Part shown: one piece after another, positions 4,374 to 7,852 of the stretch
Position numbering within the stretch: position 1 is the first letter of the stretch
Layout of the letters: each line of letters starts with the position of its first letter
NCBI GenBank assembly: GCA_910585055.1
Contig: CAJUBY010000058.1
Coordinates: forward strand, 1 to 7,852
DNA: 7,852 bases
Direction: 5' to 3'
From: an uncultured Christensenella sp.
GTDB taxonomy: Bacteria; Bacillota; Clostridia; Christensenellales; Pumilibacteraceae
Position numbers and translations under genes: made by a program
Notes under the pieces: generated by a model
Told to the model about the DNA's origin: nothing
Databases searched by the model: none
Seen by the model: only the letters and a program-made list of their open reading frames with translations

Positions 4374-4871
4374 ATGCGTAAGATTGCGATAGTGTTGGGT
4401 TCAAAGTCCGATCTGGACAGGGTAAAGCCTGCGGTCGAGATATTCGACAGGTTCGGCGTGCCTTACACCGCGCGGATCTTAAGCGCGCACCGCACGCCGG
4501 ACGAGGCGGCGGAGTTTGCTCGGTCGGCAAAGGACAACGGCTACGGCGCGATAATAGCCGTCGCAGGAAAGGCTGCGCATCTCGGCGGAGTACTTGCCGC
4601 GGCGACGACGCTTCCGGTTGTCGCGCTTCCCGTATCCACGTCGTTTCTGGACGGGCTGGACAGCGTGCTTTCGATACTTCCCATGCCGAGCGGCGTGCCC
4701 GTTGCGGTAATGGGCGTCAATTCGGGCGCGAACGCGGCGTTGTTCTGCGTGCGCATGCTCGCGGCGGACGACGCGGCGCTCACCGACAAATATCTGAAAT
4801 ACGTCGCGGAAATGCGCGAAAAAACGCTCGCCGATGACGCGGAATTGCAAAAGACGCTCTGTAAAAAATAA
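4374..4871 (+). CDS. purE: N5-carboxyaminoimidazole ribonucleotide mutase / AIR carboxylase family (PurE)
   Basis: Catalyses formation of CAIR in de novo purine synthesis: class I enzymes move the carboxylate of N5-CAIR to C4, while class II enzymes carboxylate AIR directly. The protein has 165 residues, the normal PurE length. The N-terminal nucleotide-binding loop is LGSKSDLD (8-15), followed by SAHRTPD (37-43) with H39 at the place of the catalytic histidine of E. coli PurE. The third conserved segment reads AGKAAHLGG (64-72) with H69, where typical class I enzymes have GGAAHLPG. The later MPSGVPVAVMG segment (104-114) is recognisable. Because of the altered AAHL segment I would not fix the class; no purK is seen in this window. 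The start is set by ACGGAG seven bases before the ATG. It is first in the operon, behind its own promoter, and 28 bases separate it from purC. Confidence 0.94.
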   Translation: MRKIAIVLGSKSDLDRVKPAVEIFDRFGVPYTARILSAHRTPDEAAEFARSAKDNGYGAIIAVAGKAAHLGGVLAAATTLPVVALPVSTSFLDGLDSVLSILPMPSGVPVAVMGVNSGANAALFCVRMLAADDAALTDKYLKYVAEMREKTLADDAELQKTLCKK

Positions 4872-4899
4872 TCAAAATTCTACATTTCGGAGAAATAAT

Positions 4900-5616
4900 A
4901 TGCAGGTCGAACAAAAAGAACAGTTGTACGAAGGCAAAGCCAAAAAGGTCTACGCTACCGGCGATCCCGATTTGGTAATAGTCGATTACAAGGACGATGC
5001 CACCGCGTTCAACGGGCTTAAAAAGGGCACGATAACCGGCAAAGGCGTTATCAACAACCGCATGAGTAACTACCTTATGGGATTGCTCGCCGAACAGGGC
5101 ATCGAAACGCATTTCGTGGAAGAACTTTCGGAGCGGCGGACGCTTGTAAAACATGTAGAGATCGTTCCGCTCGAAGTGATAATGCGCAATATAGTCGCAG
5201 GGTCTTTGAGCAAGCGCACCGGCCTTGCCGAAGGCGCGGTCCCGTCTATGCCCGTGCTCGAGCTGTATTACAAATCGGACGAGCTGGGCGATCCCATGAT
5301 AAACTCCGATCATGCGCTCGCATTCGGTTGGGCTACGAAAGACGAACTCGAACAGATCGAGAGCATGGCGCGCAAGATAAACGGTATACTCAAAGACTTT
5401 TTCGCAGGCGTGGGCGTCGATCTCGTAGACTTTAAAATCGAGTTCGGCAGATACAAAGGCAAAATAATTCTCGCGGACGAGATAAGTCCCGATACCTGCA
5501 GGTTCTGGGACAGTAAGACAAAGGAAAAGCTGGATAAGGACAGGTTCCGCCGTGATATGGGCGGCGTGGAAGGCGCATACCATGAAATGATGCGCCGTAT
5601 CGGACTTAAAGAGTAG
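4900..5616 (+). CDS. purC: Phosphoribosylaminoimidazole-succinocarboxamide synthase (SAICAR synthetase)
   Basis: Joins CAIR and aspartate with ATP to give SAICAR, the step directly after PurE. It has 238 residues, the usual bacterial length. Visible family motifs are LYEGKAKKVY (9-18), the ATP-binding start; DYKDDATAFNG (29-39); IVPLEVIMRNIVAGSLSKR (88-106), SAICAR synthetase signature 1; LVDFKIEFG (175-183), signature 2; and ADEISPDTCRFWD (192-204). The frame is open further upstream, but the ATG at 4900 is chosen because CGGAG stands seven bases before it and the N-terminus MQVEQKEQLYEGKAKK then matches the family. It follows purE closely in the same operon. The next gene, purM, is separated by 99 bases containing a terminator-like hairpin. 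Confidence 0.97.
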   Translation: MQVEQKEQLYEGKAKKVYATGDPDLVIVDYKDDATAFNGLKKGTITGKGVINNRMSNYLMGLLAEQGIETHFVEELSERRTLVKHVEIVPLEVIMRNIVAGSLSKRTGLAEGAVPSMPVLELYYKSDELGDPMINSDHALAFGWATKDELEQIESMARKINGILKDFFAGVGVDLVDFKIEFGRYKGKIILADEISPDTCRFWDSKTKEKLDKDRFRRDMGGVEGAYHEMMRRIGLKE

Positions 5617-5625
5617 TTTTATACC

Positions 5626-5666
5626 AAAACGCGCGTAATGCACTCGGCGAGCGCATACGCGCTTTT
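5626..5666 (+). terminator. Terminator- or attenuator-like hairpin between purC and purM
   Basis: GCGCGTA (5631-5637) pairs with TACGCGC (5656-5662). Beyond one bulged C (5630) the stem continues as AAAA against TTTT (5626-5629 with 5663-5666). The 18-base loop can fold a little further. The run TTTTGTATTATG after the stem could act as a weak U tail. It starts ten bases after the purC stop and would lower downstream pur expression or stabilise the upstream mRNA. Confidence 0.5.
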
Positions 5667-5715
5667 GTATTATGCAAAAACATCCGCATTTATCAACGGC
5701 GGTCACGGAGAGGAT

Positions 5716-6744
5716 ATGAACGACAAAAAAAAGATAACTTATGCCGACGCAGGCGTCGACGTTACGCGCGGATACGACGCGGTAGCCAAAATAAAGGCGC
5801 ACGCCGCGTCCACTTTTAACGCCAACGTCTTGCAGGGGCTGGGCAGCTTCGGCGGATTCTATTCGCTGGACGGCGAAAACGGCGACGTTCTTGTCGCCGG
5901 AACGGACGGCGTCGGCACAAAACTCAAGTACGCGTTTTTATCGGGCAAAAACGACACTGTCGGTATAGATTGCGTCGCCATGTGCGTAAACGACATAGTG
6001 TGTCAGGGCGCAAAGCCGCTGCTGTTTCTCGATTATATAGCGACGGGCAGGATAGATCCCGATGTCGTAGCGGATATAGTCAAGGGCGTTTCGGAAGGCT
6101 GTAGGCAGGCGGGTTGCGCGCTAGTCGGCGGCGAAACGGCGGAGATGCCGTCCATGTACGGCGACGGCGATTACGATCTCGCCGGGTTTTCGGTGGGTAT
6201 AGTCAAACGCGATAAAATAATAAACGGCGCAGGCATAACGCCGGGCTGCGCGCTTGTCGGACTTGCTTCGAGCGGACTGCATTCCAACGGGTTTTCGCTC
6301 GTCCGCAAGCTTTTGGGCGAGGACGCGGAAAAGCTTGATACGGATATGTCGCTGGGATGTTCGCTTTTGGACGTCGTGCTCACGCCGACGCGGATATACG
6401 TAAAAAACATGCTCGAGCTTGCCGGTAAGTTCGATATTTTGGGGCTTGCCAATATAACGGGCGGCGGATTTATAGAGAACATACCGCGGATATTCCCCAA
6501 GGGCGTAGGCTGTACGGTCGATCTCGAGTCGTTCCCCCGTCCCGATATATTCGAGCTGTTGGCGCAACGGTCGGGTCTGGGCGATGCCGAACTGTACAAT
6601 ACGTTCAATATGGGCATAGGCATGGTCGCGGCGCTAAAGCCGGAAGACGCGGACGGCTTTGTAAAACAGGCAAATGCGCTCGGCGAAAAAGCGTACATAA
6701 TAGGCGAAACGACTGCAGGCGAAGGCGTAACGTTAAAACGCTAG
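5716..6744 (+). CDS. purM: Phosphoribosylformylglycinamidine cyclo-ligase (AIR synthetase)
   Basis: Closes the imidazole ring of FGAM with ATP to give AIR, the substrate used by the PurE step. It has 342 residues, close to other bacterial PurM proteins. The N-terminal TYADAGVD (8-15) is diagnostic. GLGSFGGFY (41-49), AGTDGVGTKL (61-70), the MCVNDIVCQGAKPLLFLDYIA segment beginning at 89, GGETAEMPSMY (138-148), SSGLHSNGFSLVR (185-197) and LTPTRIYVK (222-230) follow in the order typical of the PurM/SelD/ThiL fold. The frame is open back to about 5638, but the ATG at 5716 is preferred: CGGAG lies five bases upstream and TYADAGVD normally sits near the N-terminus. Purine operons of Clostridia and Bacilli usually have purF just before purM; here purC is followed directly by this gene. 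Confidence 0.97.
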   Translation: MNDKKKITYADAGVDVTRGYDAVAKIKAHAASTFNANVLQGLGSFGGFYSLDGENGDVLVAGTDGVGTKLKYAFLSGKNDTVGIDCVAMCVNDIVCQGAKPLLFLDYIATGRIDPDVVADIVKGVSEGCRQAGCALVGGETAEMPSMYGDGDYDLAGFSVGIVKRDKIINGAGITPGCALVGLASSGLHSNGFSLVRKLLGEDAEKLDTDMSLGCSLLDVVLTPTRIYVKNMLELAGKFDILGLANITGGGFIENIPRIFPKGVGCTVDLESFPRPDIFELLAQRSGLGDAELYNTFNMGIGMVAALKPEDADGFVKQANALGEKAYIIGETTAGEGVTLKR

Positions 6745-6820
6745 CTTGCAAACGACTTTGTTTTTTGCACGTACGGCAAGTAAAGCGTATACTGTAAACA
6801 TTCGGAGAAATATTCGGGCA

Positions 6821-7411
6821 ATGAAAAAAATAGCGGTTATGTTTTCGGGCAACGGCACCGATTTTCAGGCGCTTATCGACGGACAGGCGGAAGGCGCGTT
6901 CGACGGTAAAATAGTCGTAGCCGTGTCCAGCAACGACAGCGCGTACGGTATAGAGCGCGCTAAAAAAGCGGGCATAGACTGTTACGTCCGCCGCAAGGCG
7001 GATTTTGCAAGCGACGTTGCGCGCGACGAATCGGTGCGCGGCATATTCGAAGAATACGGCGTGGAGCTTATAGTGCTCGCCGGATATCTCGGGATACTTA
7101 CATCGCCGCTTTTGGACAGGTATAAGGGCGCTATAATAAATATCCATCCGGCGCTGCTCCCCAAATTCGGCGGCAAAGGCATGTACGGCATACACGTACA
7201 CGAAGCGGTGATCGCGGCAGGCGAAAAAAAGAGCGGCGCGACGGTGCATTATTCGGACGGCGGAATAGATACCGGCGCGATAATATTGCAGCGATCGCTC
7301 GACGTATTGCCCGACGACACGCCCGAGAGACTGCAGAAACGCATACTCGAACAGATAGAACATCCGCTGTTGGTGGAAGCAGTGGCGTTGCTGTGCGGCG
7401 GAAAACGATAA
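6821..7411 (+). CDS. purN: Phosphoribosylglycinamide formyltransferase (GAR transformylase, PurN)
   Basis: Transfers the formyl group of 10-formyl-tetrahydrofolate to GAR, an early step of purine synthesis. It has 196 residues, typical for PurN. SGNGTDFQAL (9-18) is the phosphate-binding loop, VSSNDSAYG (35-43) follows, and INIHPALLPKFGG (106-118) carries the catalytic N107 and H109. HYSDGGIDTGAII (143-155) holds D150, matching the catalytic aspartate, so the enzyme should be active. The N-terminus MKKIAVMFSGNG is standard and fixes the ATG at 6821. The only Shine-Dalgarno, CGGAG at 6803-6807, is 13 bases away, longer than usual. An in-frame ATT at 6812 would be better spaced, but an ATT start is rare. 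The 76-base gap after purM contains only short T-rich stretches. The gene is in the pur operon, 52 bases before purH. Confidence 0.96.
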   Translation: MKKIAVMFSGNGTDFQALIDGQAEGAFDGKIVVAVSSNDSAYGIERAKKAGIDCYVRRKADFASDVARDESVRGIFEEYGVELIVLAGYLGILTSPLLDRYKGAIINIHPALLPKFGGKGMYGIHVHEAVIAAGEKKSGATVHYSDGGIDTGAIILQRSLDVLPDDTPERLQKRILEQIEHPLLVEAVALLCGGKR

Positions 7412-7463
7412 AGTAAAATACGGCGGACAAAGTACGCCGCAACGGTTTAAGGAGAAAACATTT

Positions 7464-7852
7464 ATGGCAGTAAAGGCAGGGAAGCGCGCGCTCGTCAGCG
7501 TAAGCGACAAAACCGGAATTGTGGAGTTTTGCAAAAAACTCGAAACGCTCGGTTACGAAATAGTTTCCACCGGCGGAACATTAAAGACGCTTTTGGACAG
7601 CGGAGTAAAGGCTATATCCGTTACGGACGTTACCGGATTCAAAGAATGTCTGGACGGCAGAGTAAAGACTCTGCACCCGGCGGTACACGCAGGACTTCTG
7701 GCTCGACGCGACGAAAAGGCGCATATGGACAGCCTTAAGGAAATGGGCTACCGCACTATCGATCTCGTAGCGGTCAATCTCTACCCGTTTAAGCAGACTA
7801 TAGAAAAACCGGGCGTCACGCTCGAAGAAGCGATAGAAAATATAGACATAGG
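7464..7852 (+). CDS. purH: Bifunctional AICAR transformylase / IMP cyclohydrolase, N-terminal part
   Basis: The frame runs off the right edge after 129 complete codons of a protein usually about 510 residues long, so only most of the IMP cyclohydrolase (MGS-like) domain is visible. It closes FAICAR to IMP; the missing C-terminal domain makes FAICAR from AICAR and 10-formyl-THF. Motifs present are VSVSDKTG (11-18), STGGT (35-39), DGRVKTLHPAVHAGLLARR (64-82), DLVAVNLYPF (100-109) and the start of ENIDIGG at the edge. The ATG at 7464 has AAGGAG nine bases upstream and yields the standard MAVKAGKRALVSVSDK-type N-terminus. It is the fifth visible gene of the pur operon, where purH commonly follows purN. 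No frameshift is seen within the visible part. Confidence 0.96.
   Translation, partial: MAVKAGKRALVSVSDKTGIVEFCKKLETLGYEIVSTGGTLKTLLDSGVKAISVTDVTGFKECLDGRVKTLHPAVHAGLLARRDEKAHMDSLKEMGYRTIDLVAVNLYPFKQTIEKPGVTLEEAIENIDI

Noticed and set aside
4780..5802. 340-codon - strand frame opposite purC
   Set aside because: Antisense shadow of purC and its flanks; no conserved motif and no ribosome binding signal.
6770..6792. Possible internal promoter before purN
   Set aside because: TATACT is a fair -10 but the -35 candidate (TTGCAC) matches only three of six positions.
6605..7534. 309-codon - strand frame opposite purN and the start of purH
   Set aside because: Antisense shadow across three real genes with correct motifs on the + strand.

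Overview
The window looks like chromosomal DNA from a Gram-positive, Clostridia-like bacterium (Bacillota). This is inferred from strong AGGAGG-type ribosome binding sites, sigma-A-like TTGACA/TATAAT promoters, U-tailed intrinsic terminators, a zinc-ribbon 'HRDISPDN' Ser/Thr kinase paired with a PP2C phosphatase, and a clustered purine operon. Heavy use of ATA for isoleucine beside GC-rich codons would fit an uncultured gut lineage, but I cannot place the genus.

Layout. (1) Positions 2-259 hold the C-terminal end of a + strand gene, possibly a bacterial sialyltransferase-like glycosyltransferase, closed by a terminator at 284-320. (2) Positions 516-2800 on the - strand hold a two-gene operon: a PP2C-type phosphatase (2045-2800) followed by a cytoplasmic zinc-ribbon Ser/Thr kinase (516-2045). 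The genes are translationally coupled through a TGATG overlap. A near-perfect promoter lies at 2844-2872 and a terminator at 468-504. (3) Positions 3081-4051 form a less GC-rich island. It carries two paralogous XRE-type regulators on the - strand (3081-3344 and 3434-3703), each with a similar upstream region containing two dyads, and one small unknown + strand gene (3800-4051) divergent from the second regulator. The pattern suggests tandem duplication of a regulator plus control-region cassette. The first copy keeps a strong + strand promoter and a ribosome binding site but no gene behind them. (4) From 4312 to the right edge runs a de novo purine operon on the + strand, purE-purC-purM-purN-purH (purH cut by the window edge), with its own promoter and an 18-bp dyad over the start region.

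How the parts work together. The kinase and phosphatase are a reversible Ser/Thr phosphorylation pair. Their substrates are not visible here. The two XRE proteins probably autoregulate and control the small ORF through the shared dyads. The pur genes encode steps from AIR formation through the carboxylation and SAICAR steps (PurM, PurE, PurC), one formyl transfer (PurN) and the final two steps (PurH). purF is not in its usual place between purC and purM. A terminator-like hairpin sits there instead.

The most unusual part is the duplicated regulator cassette at 3081-4051. The rest is mostly recognisable housekeeping or signalling genes.
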